This document shows positions 8,412 to 16,613 of a stretch of 64,000 bases of DNA, one piece after another. Under the pieces are notes generated by a model. It worked only from the letters and a program-made list of their open reading frames with translations. It made no database searches and was not told the DNA's origin. Origin of the DNA: Maricaulis sp048270265 (lineage in GTDB: Bacteria; Pseudomonadota; Alphaproteobacteria; Caulobacterales; Maricaulaceae); the NCBI RefSeq assembly GCF_048270265.1, contig NZ_JBLWTD010000005.1, forward strand, positions 62,001 to 126,000, written 5' to 3'. A program made the position numbers and the translations under genes. How positions within the stretch are numbered: position 1 is the first letter of the stretch; each line of letters begins with the position of its first letter.

Positions 8412-8657
8412 GGAAGCGTATTCCTGTTGCGTGGACGCACCTTATCAGGCGTGCAAATGCGGCCATACAGGAATTGCGCGGCAGCACATAGCGGTTTGTT
8501 GCGGGGGCCGCTCTCATGGCACGCAATAATGCGCGCGGCGTGCCCGCAAGGGTGATATGGCTGAGCCGCGCGGCCGGACGATCCGGAAAGCCGCCAGCCC
8601 CCGGCAGTGCCCTGCCGTGACCAACTGGCGTCTGCCCGCATTTCACAGGGGTGACGC
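8412..8657. other. Divergent intergenic region, 246 bp
   Basis: Spacer between the divergently transcribed nitrilase fusion and the lipoprotein gene. I see no gene or clear repeat. AGGGG precedes the lipoprotein ATG. Confidence 0.4.
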
Positions 8658-9395
8658 ATGAGCCTGAAGCGTGTTTGCGGCCAGCCGTGCCGCATGATCA
8701 TGATCGCTTTCGCCGCAGTTCTGGCCCTGCAGGGTTGCGCCCTGGTTGAGCCGGCCCATTACGATATCCGCAGCGATGCGGTGTACTGGATTTCCTATCC
8801 GGGCACGTCCGCGAGCCCGTCATTTGACCGCTATGAGCGCCGGACCGAGGCTGATCCGCAGACCTTCGAAATCCTCGCCTTCGCCAATTGGGGCAAGGAC
8901 GCCCGAAGCGGCTATTATCGCGGCACAGCGCTGGCAGGGGTTAATGCCCCCTCCTTCCGCGCCGTCAATGATGAACTGGCCGCCGATGACACCCAGGTCT
9001 GGCGCGGGACCAACCTGATTGAGGGCGCTGATGGCGCCAGCTTCAGACTGGTCGGGCCCAGCACTGGCGTCGATCGGGCGGCGGCCTATGCCGGCTGGGC
9101 CCGCTTCGTGCCATGCGACCTGTCCACCTTCACCGTCATCGAGAGCGAGGACGGGGCCTTCACCGCCGACAGCGCCTGCGTCTATTCCTACGGTCTGCGT
9201 CTGCCGCTCACCGATCGCGCCACATTCGAACGCCTCGGCGCCGAATACTCCCGCGATAGCGGCGGCGTCTATTGGCGCCATTTCGAGGTCACCGGCGCCG
9301 ACCCCGCGAGCTTCCACATCCGCGAAGGCACGCGTCTGGGCCAGGACCGCTCCGGCTGCTGGCTGGGGCCGGACTGGCGCGAATGCCGGGACTGA
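8658..9395 (+). CDS. DKNYY-like repeat lipoprotein
   Basis: A 245-residue protein with a type II signal peptide (IMIAFAAVLALQGC, lipobox LQGC), so it is probably membrane-anchored. The mature part repeats units of the form D-x-x-x-VYW followed about 20 residues later by ADPxSF: ISYPGTS after DAVYW, TEADPQTFEILAFANWGKD, SGYYRGTALAGVNAPSF, GGVYWRHFEVTGADPASF. This matches DKNYY-family proteins, which are of unknown function. There is a short cysteine-rich end (SGCWLGPDWREC). No operon partners. Confidence 0.8.
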   Translation: MSLKRVCGQPCRMIMIAFAAVLALQGCALVEPAHYDIRSDAVYWISYPGTSASPSFDRYERRTEADPQTFEILAFANWGKDARSGYYRGTALAGVNAPSFRAVNDELAADDTQVWRGTNLIEGADGASFRLVGPSTGVDRAAAYAGWARFVPCDLSTFTVIESEDGAFTADSACVYSYGLRLPLTDRATFERLGAEYSRDSGGVYWRHFEVTGADPASFHIREGTRLGQDRSGCWLGPDWRECRD

Positions 9396-9524
9396 GGGCA
9401 CGGGACATGCTCCGGGCAGGCCGGTGCGTGTCCCGACTTGGGTGGCAGCGCCTCAACGCCTGCACGAAAATCTCCACGCGGCTGGCCGCTGGAGGTTTGA
9501 GGGGTTTCCCATCGAGATGGGAGG

Positions 9525-9600
9525 GTGTGGGACGCCTTCGAATGCCGAACTGGCGCCAGTATGGATTTTGTTTGGTGTGACAATCGAAGCCGTCCCACAC
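9525..9600. repeat. Inverted repeat, 17-nt arms
   Basis: Left arm 9525-9541 starts GTGTGGGACG and right arm 9584-9600 ends CGTCCCACAC. The arms match at 16 of 17 positions when one is reverse-complemented, with a 42-nt loop. It could be the ends of a small mobile element or a structured RNA; no transposase is present. Confidence 0.7.
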
Positions 9601-9838
9601 GTGCAGTTTTCCCGGGCTGTCTCCACCCCGTTTCCAATCCGCAAGGTACTCGGGTCGGTCGTTTAGTGCCTTCAGACCTTGTCGGACGCCCTGCCGGAGT
9701 TCGGGCCGTCACCCCTCTACCCGGACAGGCTGCACGCTTCCAACCGCCGCGATTGACTGAGCTCACGCCTCCCGTGCGACCGGAACGAGGTGATTATGCG
9801 CCAGGGTTGAGGGGGTGGGGATAACATTGGCGATTTAT

Positions 9839-9921
9839 CGTCATCCCGACGCAAGTCGGGACCTCGATAGACCGGGCTCCGACCCTGTCACGGCGAGGTC
9901 CTGACTTGCGTCAGGATGACG
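9839..9921. repeat. Palindromic intergenic repeat, 28-nt arms with nested hairpins
   Basis: Left arm 9839-9866 and right arm 9894-9921 match at 26 of 28 positions as reverse complements. Each arm also contains its own small palindrome (CCCGAC-GCAA-GTCGGG on the left, CCTGAC-TTGC-GTCAGG on the right), so the whole can fold as a cloverleaf. The outer ends, GTCATCC/GGATGAC, are shared with the next repeat. Confidence 0.85.
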
Positions 9922-9990
9922 TCGGACAATTGTGGGCCGTGGGGGATAGCGGGCCTATTCCGGCCGACCCCCCCATCTCTAAAATCAACA

Positions 9991-10132
9991 TTTTGTCATC
10001 CCGGACGGATGCCCGGACGCGGCAGCGATCCGGGGGCAGGTCCGGGACCTACCCGCTGGTTCAGCTGGTCTGACGGGTAGGTCCCGGACTTGCGCCCCGC
10101 CTGCGCGGGGCATCCATCCGGGATGACAAAAC
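9991..10132. repeat. Long palindromic intergenic repeat, about 60-nt arms
   Basis: Left arm 9991-10055 and right arm 10074-10132 are imperfect reverse complements: near-perfect at the outer 25 nt (TTTTGTCATCCCGGA) and the inner 16 nt (TCCGGGACCTACCCG), diverged in between. The right arm holds a CCCCGC-CTGC-GCGGGG hairpin. Same GTCATCC boundary as the preceding element; probably a family of intergenic repeats present elsewhere in the genome. Confidence 0.85.
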
Positions 10133-10159
10133 GTTTGAATTATGGGGAGTAAAGGGACT

Positions 10160-11635
10160 CTACCCCTTCACCTTCACCGCATTCATCCGCCGCTCGAGCC
10201 GCATCGAAAACCAGCCGATGATCGCGCGCCAGAGCTCATCCTTGAGCACGGCCCCTTCGACTTCGGTTTCGAGATTGGGGTTATCATTGATCTCGATCAC
10301 GAAAATCCCGTTCTCGTTCTGCTTCATGTCGATGCCGTAAAGGCCATTGCCGATCAGATTGGCGGCCTTTTTGGCGATCTCGATCACCTGTGGCGGGGCG
10401 TCGGCCACGGCCATCGTCTCGAAACCGCCCTCGGTATATTTGCCGTCATCCTCATGCTTGATGATCTGCCAGTGGCCGCGCGCCATCTTGTATTTGCAGG
10501 CGAAGAGCGGCTCGCCATCGAGTACGCCGATGCGCCAGTCATAATCGGTGGGCATGAATTCCTGGGCGATGATCAGGGCGGTGTCGGCGAAGAGTTGTTT
10601 GGCGCGGCTGGCCAGTTCGGCTTCGGTGGTGACCTTGTGGACCTGGCGGCTGAAGGAGCCGTCGGGTGCCTTGAGCACGACCGTTGAGCCGAGGCGGTCG
10701 AACAGGCCGGTCATCGGGGTGGTGGCGTCGAGGATTTCGGTTTTCGGGGCCGGCACACCGCCCTGCTCCATCAATTCTTTCAGGAAGACCTTGTTGGTGC
10801 AGCGGATCATCGAGCGGCAGTCATCGATGACGGGCATGCCCTCCTGCTCGGCACGGCGGGCGAAGCGATAGGTGAAATTGTCGATCGCCGTGGTGGTGCG
10901 GATGAAGAGCGCGTCGTATTCGGCCAGGCTGGCGAGATCATTGGGGCCGATCAGATCGACCTCGACGCCCATCTTGGCGGCGACACTGGCGAGGCGCTGG
11001 ACCGAGGATTTGCTCGAGGGCGGGAATTCTTCCTTCGGGTCGGTCAGGATCGCCAGCGACCAGCGCGGCGCCGTGCGTTCCTTCGGCGCGACCCATTGGC
11101 GGCGTGTGTATTGGCCCAGGCAATCGAGGAAGAATTGCCGGTCCTCATTCTTGAGCGTATGCGGCGAGATCGCCTTGATCTGCTGGATCTCCTTGCCGGA
11201 TGCCGACAGCGTCACGTCCAGCACCGGCGCGCGGAACCAGTCGAACAAGAGCTTGGAGAATTTGGCCAGCGCCTTGTTCTGGCAGTTGCCGAAGGAGACC
11301 AGGAGGTGTTTGTCCTCCGAGGCCACGCCTCCGAGGTCCTTCATCAGCGCGACATTGAGATCGGGCAGCGCCTGGGCGTAGAGGCCCTTGCGGCTCAGCT
11401 CGACGACCGACTGCGCCGTCGGCACAATCCGGTGGCCACGCGCTTCGGCCAGAAGCGAGGCGTAATAGCCCTTCGACTGATAGCTATAGCTGCGCGCCAG
11501 ATTGATGATATTCGGCCGCCGGCCGGTGAAGAGCTGCGCATTGACGATATAATCGCGGATGCGCATGACCTTGTGAGGCGTTTCGTGCTGGCCGAGATCG
11601 CCAGCATGTTCAACGAGAATGAGCCAGTCGCTCAC
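10160..11635 (-). CDS. RimK-like ATP-grasp ligase with RLAN-type N-terminal domain
   Basis: A 491-residue protein. The N-terminal half (from SDWLILVEHAGDLGQ, through GRRPNIINLARSYSYQSKGY) is the extension found in the RimK-like subgroup often called RLAN. The C-terminal half, about 275-485, is an ATP-grasp domain: VVLKAPDGSFSRQVHKV, CKYKMARGHWQIIKHED, and the metal-binding end GIDMKQNENGIFVIEINDNP. Such ligases join an amino acid (often glutamate) to a carboxylate; the substrate here is unknown. It starts 3 bp after the stop of a GNAT gene on the same strand, a recurrent pairing. Confidence 0.9.
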   Translation of the reverse strand: MSDWLILVEHAGDLGQHETPHKVMRIRDYIVNAQLFTGRRPNIINLARSYSYQSKGYYASLLAEARGHRIVPTAQSVVELSRKGLYAQALPDLNVALMKDLGGVASEDKHLLVSFGNCQNKALAKFSKLLFDWFRAPVLDVTLSASGKEIQQIKAISPHTLKNEDRQFFLDCLGQYTRRQWVAPKERTAPRWSLAILTDPKEEFPPSSKSSVQRLASVAAKMGVEVDLIGPNDLASLAEYDALFIRTTTAIDNFTYRFARRAEQEGMPVIDDCRSMIRCTNKVFLKELMEQGGVPAPKTEILDATTPMTGLFDRLGSTVVLKAPDGSFSRQVHKVTTEAELASRAKQLFADTALIIAQEFMPTDYDWRIGVLDGEPLFACKYKMARGHWQIIKHEDDGKYTEGGFETMAVADAPPQVIEIAKKAANLIGNGLYGIDMKQNENGIFVIEINDNPNLETEVEGAVLKDELWRAIIGWFSMRLERRMNAVKVKG

Positions 11636-11638
11636 GAG

Positions 11639-12181
11639 CTATCGCTCTCCTGATCCGTGCGGCGCCTCCGCTTCAAATAGCAACGCCGCTTCACCGTCCT
11701 CGTAATAGGCTTCCCGGGTGCCCCGCAAGCGAAATCCTGCGCCTTCATACAGACCGATCGCCTTTGTGTTCGATTTGCGCACTTCCAGATGCACCTGCTG
11801 GCAGCCGCGCCGCGCCGTCAGATCGATCGCGGCGCGCAGCATGGCCTGCCCGACGCCGGAACGGCGATGGCCGGGCGCGACGGCGAGGGAGTAGATGCGC
11901 GAGATCGCACTGCCGCGGCGGAAGGCCAGCGCCAGATAGCCGGCGGGCTCACCGGCGATATGGGCCAGCAGGAAGAGGGTTTTGCGGGCGGCGAGCATGC
12001 GGCGCAGATTGCGGCGGCTGAACCGGTCGGCGGTGAAGCTGTCGATCTCGATATCGTCGATCGTGTCGAGATCGCCGCGGCTCGCCAGGCGCAGCTCGAT
12101 CACCGCCTCGGCATCGCGGCAGTCATAGCGCCAGCGCAGGCCGGGGTCACAGGGCTCGGGCAGATCAGGCTGGGCGCTCAT
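11639..12181 (-). CDS. GNAT-family N-acetyltransferase paired with RimK-like ligase
   Basis: A 180-residue RimI-like acetyltransferase. The acetyl-CoA-binding signature reads SLAVAPGHRRSGVGQAML, and the C-terminal LEVRKSNTKAIGLYEGAGF is the usual beta-4/alpha-4 region. The first 30 residues (many charged, RWRYDCRDAEAVIELR) are an extension. It is the upstream gene of a tight two-gene operon with the RimK-like ligase, which suggests the two modify the same peptide or small molecule. The acceptor is not predictable from sequence. Confidence 0.9.
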   Translation of the reverse strand: MSAQPDLPEPCDPGLRWRYDCRDAEAVIELRLASRGDLDTIDDIEIDSFTADRFSRRNLRRMLAARKTLFLLAHIAGEPAGYLALAFRRGSAISRIYSLAVAPGHRRSGVGQAMLRAAIDLTARRGCQQVHLEVRKSNTKAIGLYEGAGFRLRGTREAYYEDGEAALLFEAEAPHGSGER

Positions 12182-12318
12182 GGGTGATCCGTTCGGATGC
12201 GGGAGGCGTAGAACAGGCAGGTGATCACCCCGCGATCACGAAGACGTGCTGCGGAGATGCGTTTGCCGCAAACTGCACTATCCTCAATTCAACAATGCGC
12301 CAAGAGCCGAGGAATTCG

Positions 12319-13299
12319 ATGCTGATCAAAAAAACCCATCGCTGGCAATTGCCCGAGCGCCTCGTCACGTCGAAGGCCGATTTCCTCAATCGCCGCCAGA
12401 TCATGGCGGGTGCCGGGGCGCTCGGTCTGGCGGGCCTGGCCGGCTGCGGCGCGGCCGAGGAATCGAATGCCCAGACGTCTGGCGGCGGGCGGCCGATCTC
12501 CGGCCCCCTGCGCTTTCAGCCCACCGGCTACACTGTGCCGGATGATTCAACGCCCTACGAGGCTGTGACCGGCTATAACAATTTCTACGAATTCGGCGTC
12601 GGCAAGGACGATCCCGCCCGCTATGCCAGCGCCATGACGACCGATCCCTGGTCGATCGAGATCGAGGGCCATGCGGCGCGCACCGGCCGGTTCGCCCTGG
12701 AGGATGTTGTTGATTTCTCGGCCCTGCAGGAGCGCATCTACCGGCTGCGCTGCGTCGAGGCCTGGTCGATGGTGATCCCCTGGATTGGCGTGCCGCTGGC
12801 CGATGTGCTGGCCCGTTTCGAGCCGACATCGGATGCGCGCTATGTCCAGTTCATCACCTATCAGGATGCCGGCGAAATGCGCGGCACCCGCACGCGCGTG
12901 CTCGACTGGCCCTACAAGGAAGGCCTGCGCATGGACGAGGCGATGAATGAACTCGCCTTCCTGGCGGTCGGTCTTTATGGCGAGGTCCTGCCCAACCAGA
13001 ACGGCGCCCCGATCCGCCTCGTCGTGCCGTGGAAATATGGCTACAAGTCCATCAAATCCATCGTGAAGATCCGCTTCGTCTCGGACGAGCCGGAGACCTC
13101 CTGGAAGCAATCGGCGCCGCGCGAATACGGCTTCTATTCAAACGTCAATCCGAACCGCGCCCATCCGCGCTGGAGCCAGGCCTCGGAACGGGTGATCGGT
13201 GCGGGGCCGTTTGCGCGCCGCGATACCGAGATGTTCAATGGCTATGGCCCTGAAGTCGCCGGGCTCTATGCCGGCATGGATCTGATCGAGAACCACTGA
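12319..13299 (+). CDS. msrP: Protein-methionine-sulfoxide reductase catalytic subunit MsrP
   Basis: A 326-residue periplasmic molybdoenzyme that repairs oxidised methionine in envelope proteins. It has a Tat signal (NRRQIMAGAGALGLAGLAG, twin Arg at 25-26) and the sulfite-oxidase fold, with the molybdenum-ligand Cys145 in YRLRCVEAWSMVIPW. ATG 12319 is chosen over an upstream ATG at 12184 because GAGGA precedes it and the Tat motif then falls at the normal distance. The membrane partner msrQ starts 2 bp after the stop. Confidence 0.96.
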   Translation: MLIKKTHRWQLPERLVTSKADFLNRRQIMAGAGALGLAGLAGCGAAEESNAQTSGGGRPISGPLRFQPTGYTVPDDSTPYEAVTGYNNFYEFGVGKDDPARYASAMTTDPWSIEIEGHAARTGRFALEDVVDFSALQERIYRLRCVEAWSMVIPWIGVPLADVLARFEPTSDARYVQFITYQDAGEMRGTRTRVLDWPYKEGLRMDEAMNELAFLAVGLYGEVLPNQNGAPIRLVVPWKYGYKSIKSIVKIRFVSDEPETSWKQSAPREYGFYSNVNPNRAHPRWSQASERVIGAGPFARRDTEMFNGYGPEVAGLYAGMDLIENH

Positions 13300-13301
13300 G
13301 C

Positions 13302-13982
13302 ATGGCCAGAAGCGCATTCCTGCGGGCCTTCGGGAAGGATTGGCTCAAACCGCTGACCTTCTGGGCCCTCGCCCTGCCCGGCCTGTGGCTGGCCTGGCAA
13401 TGGGGCTTGTTGCTCAGCGGCGCGCCCAATGATCTTGGCTTCAACCCGGTCGAGAAAACCCACCGTTTTCTCGGTGACACGGCCCTGCGCATCCTGCTGA
13501 TCTCGCTGGCGATCACGCCCTTTCGCGATCTGACCCGCTGGCTGCCCATCATGAAGATCCGCCGCCGTGTTGGGCTGGCCGCCTTCTGGTATGCGGCCGC
13601 GCATCTGGTGGCCTATCTCGGCCTCGACCTCTATCTCGCCGCGGGCATGAGCCTGACGGGCATGTGGGCCGGGCTGTGGGAGGATGTCGTCAAGCGGATC
13701 TATATCACGCTGGGCATGACGGCCTTCATCCTGCTGATCCCGCTGGCGCTGACCTCCTTCAATTCCATGGTCCGGCGCCTGGGCGCCCAGCTCTGGCAGA
13801 AGCTGCACTACAGCGTCTATCCGCTCGCCGTCATCGCGTGCCTGCATTACGGCTTCATGGTGAAGGGCAATCAGCTCGGCCCCTGGATCCATGGCGGCAT
13901 TCTGGCCCTGCTGCTCGCCTACCGGCTGGTGGCCGGGATCAGGAGGCGGATGAAGCCGCAACCCATCGCCAGCGCTTCCTGA
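13302..13982 (+). CDS. msrQ: MsrQ haem-binding membrane subunit
   Basis: A 226-residue protein of the ferric-reductase-like transmembrane family, about six helices. It carries electrons from the quinone pool or flavin reductases to MsrP. Conserved histidines that can ligate haem are visible in YAAAHLVAYL, WQKLHYSVYP and ACLHYGFM. It is in an operon with msrP. Its last 64 bp overlap the 3' end of the convergent DoxX gene. Confidence 0.95.
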   Translation: MARSAFLRAFGKDWLKPLTFWALALPGLWLAWQWGLLLSGAPNDLGFNPVEKTHRFLGDTALRILLISLAITPFRDLTRWLPIMKIRRRVGLAAFWYAAAHLVAYLGLDLYLAAGMSLTGMWAGLWEDVVKRIYITLGMTAFILLIPLALTSFNSMVRRLGAQLWQKLHYSVYPLAVIACLHYGFMVKGNQLGPWIHGGILALLLAYRLVAGIRRRMKPQPIASAS

Positions 13983-14407
13983 CGCTTGAGCGCCAGCAGC
14001 ACGACGCAGGACAGCCAGACAATGCAGGCCGCCACGAACAGGCCGCCGCCATCCTGGTTGGGATCAATGCCCAGCGGGGTGAAGAGATGAAAGCTGATCG
14101 CCCCCGTCATCACCGCCAGACCAAGCGCCGCGCCGAGCACCTGAAGGCGCCGCAAGCCGGGTATAAATCCGATCAATAGGGCCGCAGAAGCAATAAGTTC
14201 CGCCGTTCCGATGACGTACTGGCTGAACAGGCCGGTATGGGCGAACAGGCCGGCCGCGCCCCATGTCGAGGCCCAGCCATCGAGCAGGCCGAAGATGACC
14301 TGCGTCTCCGGCGCGTCGGTGAATTTGAAGCGCAGGGAGTCGAGAAATATCACCGCGATGAAGAGCGGCAGAATGATCCCGGCGATCTGTTTGATCCGGT
14401 GCAGCAT
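13919..14407 (-). CDS. DoxX-like membrane protein
   Basis: About 162 residues with four hydrophobic segments (IIPLF-type first helix IAGIILPLFIAVIFLDSLRF; YVIGTAELIASAALLIGFIP; VLGAALGLAVMTGAI; LFVAACIVWLSCVVLLAL). This is the pattern of DoxX/DoxD-type integral membrane proteins, with the GTAEL segment typical of helix 3. Function in most bacteria is unknown. ATG 14407 is preferred because an upstream ATG (14443) adds only polar residues. The 3' end overlaps msrQ by 64 bp on the opposite strand. Confidence 0.8.
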   Translation of the reverse strand: MLHRIKQIAGIILPLFIAVIFLDSLRFKFTDAPETQVIFGLLDGWASTWGAAGLFAHTGLFSQYVIGTAELIASAALLIGFIPGLRRLQVLGAALGLAVMTGAISFHLFTPLGIDPNQDGGGLFVAACIVWLSCVVLLALKRQEALAMGCGFIRLLIPATSR

Positions 14408-14455
14408 GAGGCCCTCTCCTGTTCGGCTGCCGGAGCCTCGCACGGGGGCACCGGC

Positions 14456-14490
14456 AAAAAAAGACCGGCCCCCCGAATGAGGCGCCGGTC
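14456..14490 (-). terminator. Rho-independent terminator downstream of the yegP-like gene
   Basis: Read on the minus strand, a GACCGGC/GCCGGTC stem with an inner G-rich segment is followed by seven or more T residues. It lies 35 bp after the stop at 14525. Confidence 0.85.
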
Positions 14491-14524
14491 CCTTTCACAA
14501 TTGCGTCAGATCAGGCGTGCCGGA

Positions 14525-14863
14525 TCAGGCGTCGGTCTCATCGACGACAGCGGCACCATCGGCCGCGCGAGCGATGCCCTCACGGCCCTTCTCGGCGCCG
14601 GATTCACTGCTATAGCCCTGGCCGGTCAGGATGATCTGGCCATTGCTCGCCTTCAGGGAGAGATAATGCTTGCCGTCCTTGCCTTCCTTGATGACGTAAC
14701 GGTTCATGTCCGGCGCATTGCGCTTGACGGACTCGATGCCGTTATCGGCACTGGCGCGCGCCTTGTAGGTTTCGGACTTGCCCACATTCTCGCCATTGCC
14801 AGCGATCAGGGAAAAGAAGAACTCGCCATTCTTGGCGCGCTTCATCACGAACTTACCAGCCAT
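14525..14863 (-). CDS. YegP-family (DUF1508) protein, two repeats
   Basis: A 112-residue protein made of two tandem DUF1508 units: KFVMKRAKNGEFFFSLIAGN with KSETYKARASADNGIESVK, then RYVIKEGKDGKHYLSLKASN with LTGQGYSSESGAEKG. The family is small, soluble and of unknown function. ATG 14863 has GAGGA 8 nt upstream; the longer frame starting at 14950 has a non-conserved lead. A good terminator follows, so the gene is monocistronic. Confidence 0.92.
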   Translation of the reverse strand: MAGKFVMKRAKNGEFFFSLIAGNGENVGKSETYKARASADNGIESVKRNAPDMNRYVIKEGKDGKHYLSLKASNGQIILTGQGYSSESGAEKGREGIARAADGAAVVDETDA

Positions 14864-15048
14864 TATATATCCTCTTTTCTCGACACGGGCCTGCCCCGCA
14901 GCGCTTGAATTGATTTCAGGAAAAATCTGCCTCATCAGAGGCGCTTGCATGTATTGTGTCGCCTTGGCATTCAGTTAGTCAATAGGACCAGATTCAACAG
15001 AAGCCCGCATCTCGGCCCGGCGCCGAATTCGCAGGCAGGGAGAGACAA

Positions 15049-16554
15049 TTGGACGATATCTTTATTGGCGGCGCAGATGGCGCGGCCCAATCTCTCCTGC
15101 TCAAACGCGCGAATCGCCACGGCCTGATCGCCGGCGCGACCGGCACCGGCAAGACCGTGACACTGCAAATCCTGGCCCAGGGCTTCGCCGATGCCGGTGT
15201 TCCGGTCTTTGTCGCCGATGTGAAGGGCGATCTGTCGGGCATGGCGGCGGCCGGCAGCGAGACCGCCAAGCTTCATCCCAAACTGGTCTCGCGCGCCGAA
15301 ACGATCGGACTTGAGAATTACGCCTATGAATCTGCGCCCTGCGTTTTCTGGGACGTGTTTGGCGAGCGCGGCCATCCGCTGCGCACCACGGTCTCGGAAA
15401 TGGGCCCGCTGCTGCTGTCGCGCATGCTCGATCTCAATGACACCCAGGAAGGCGTGCTCAATGTCGCCTTCCAGCTGGCCGAAGACGAGAACCTGCTCCT
15501 GCTCGACCTGAAGGATCTTCGCTCCCTGCTGGTGCACGTCTCCGAGCGACGCGCCGAGCTGAGCCAGACCTATGGCAATGTCGCCCCTGCCTCGATCGGC
15601 GCCATCCAGCGTCGCCTGCTGGTGCTCAGCCGCGAGGGGCTGGAGAATTTCTTCGGCGAGCCGGCGCTCGAGCTCAATGACATGATGCGCACCGGCACCG
15701 ATGGCCGCGGCCAGGTCAATATCATGGACGCAACCCGCATCATCCAGAACCCGACGCTCTACTCCACCTTCCTGCTCTGGCTCCTGTCGGAACTGTTCGA
15801 GGAATTGCCGGAAATCGGCGATCCGGACAAACCGCGCCTGGTCTTCTTCTTCGACGAGGCCCACCTCCTGTTCAGTCGCGCCCCGCGCGCCCTGCTCGAC
15901 AAGGTGGAACAGACCGTCAAGCTGATCCGCTCCAAGGGTGTTGGCGTCTATTTCGTCACCCAGAATCCGCGCGACGTGCCCGAGCCGGTGTTGGCCCAGC
16001 TGGGCAATCGCATCCAGCACGCCCTTCGCGCCTATACGCCCAATGAGCGCCGCGCGGTGAAGGCTGCCGCCAATTCCTTCCGCCCCAATCCCGCCTTCGA
16101 CACCGAGGAGACCATCACCCTGCTCGGCGTCGGCGAGGCGCTGGTCTCGACGCTGGATGAAAAGGGCCGGCCGACGGTGGTGCAGCGCACCCTGATCCGC
16201 CCGCCCGCCTCGCGGATGGGACCGCTGACCGACGCCGAGCGTGCCGAGGTCATCAAGACGAGTGTTGTCTTCGGCCGCTATGACACCGAGCTGGATCGCG
16301 AGTCGGCCTATGAGAGCCTGGAGCGCCGCGCCGAGACCCGGGTCCGCGAAGAACGCGAGACGGCCGAGCGTGAAGCCCGTGAGGACGAGCGCGAAGCCCG
16401 CGAAAAGGCCCGCAATTCACGCTCCTCGCGCAGCCGTTCGCGCGCCCCGCGCCGCGGTTCGACCGGTGCCATGGTGACCAGCGTTCTGCGCCAGTCCTCC
16501 ACCGTGCTGGTGCGCGAACTGGTGCGCGGTATTTTCGGCAGCCTGCGCCGATAG
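15049..16554 (+). CDS. HerA-like ATPase, DUF853 family
   Basis: A 501-residue FtsK/HerA-type P-loop ATPase. Walker A is GATGTGKT (29-36); Walker B is LVFFFDEAHLLF; the region GVYFVTQNPRDVPEPVLAQL holds the sensor and Arg-finger segment. The C-terminal 90 residues are strongly charged (EERETAEREAREDEREAREK) and then Ser/Arg-rich. These DUF853 proteins are related to DNA-pumping HerA, but no nurA or nuclease partner lies nearby. The start is TTG (15049), supported by GGGAGAG just upstream and by the conserved LDDIFIGG beginning. Confidence 0.9.
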   Translation: MDDIFIGGADGAAQSLLLKRANRHGLIAGATGTGKTVTLQILAQGFADAGVPVFVADVKGDLSGMAAAGSETAKLHPKLVSRAETIGLENYAYESAPCVFWDVFGERGHPLRTTVSEMGPLLLSRMLDLNDTQEGVLNVAFQLAEDENLLLLDLKDLRSLLVHVSERRAELSQTYGNVAPASIGAIQRRLLVLSREGLENFFGEPALELNDMMRTGTDGRGQVNIMDATRIIQNPTLYSTFLLWLLSELFEELPEIGDPDKPRLVFFFDEAHLLFSRAPRALLDKVEQTVKLIRSKGVGVYFVTQNPRDVPEPVLAQLGNRIQHALRAYTPNERRAVKAAANSFRPNPAFDTEETITLLGVGEALVSTLDEKGRPTVVQRTLIRPPASRMGPLTDAERAEVIKTSVVFGRYDTELDRESAYESLERRAETRVREERETAEREAREDEREAREKARNSRSSRSRSRAPRRGSTGAMVTSVLRQSSTVLVRELVRGIFGSLRR

Positions 16555-16560
16555 CAAAAC

Positions 16561-16585
16561 GCCCCCGGAGCGAGGCTCCGGGGGC
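16561..16585 (-). terminator. Intrinsic terminator between convergent genes
   Basis: A perfect 11-bp stem, GCCCCCGGAGC/GCTCCGGGGGC, with a 3-nt loop. On the minus strand it is followed by GTTTTG, so it mainly ends the LysM transcript; it may also serve the HerA-like gene. Confidence 0.8.
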
Positions 16586-16613
16586 GGGTCTGCAGGTCTG
16601 ATTGCGGCAGAAC

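Larger units (their letters stand above)
9396..10159. other. Gene-free 764-bp region rich in inverted repeats
   Basis: No reading frame here has convincing start, composition or family resemblance; the frames that exist lack ribosome-binding sites and overlap each other. The region instead holds inverted repeats listed separately at 9525-9600, 9839-9921 and 9991-10132, plus a small perfect hairpin (TCCCATC/GATGGGA) at 9507-9522. It probably represents accumulated intergenic repeat elements rather than a decayed gene. Confidence 0.7.

Noticed and set aside
9269..9824. Several 60-165 codon frames in the repeat-rich gap
   Set aside because: They overlap each other on both strands, have Pro/Arg/Ser-rich translations and arise from palindromic DNA.
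15049..16554. HerA-like ATPase as part of a new defence system
   Set aside because: DUF853 proteins are common housekeeping-type genes; there is no NurA, SIR2, DUF4297 or other nuclease partner beside it.
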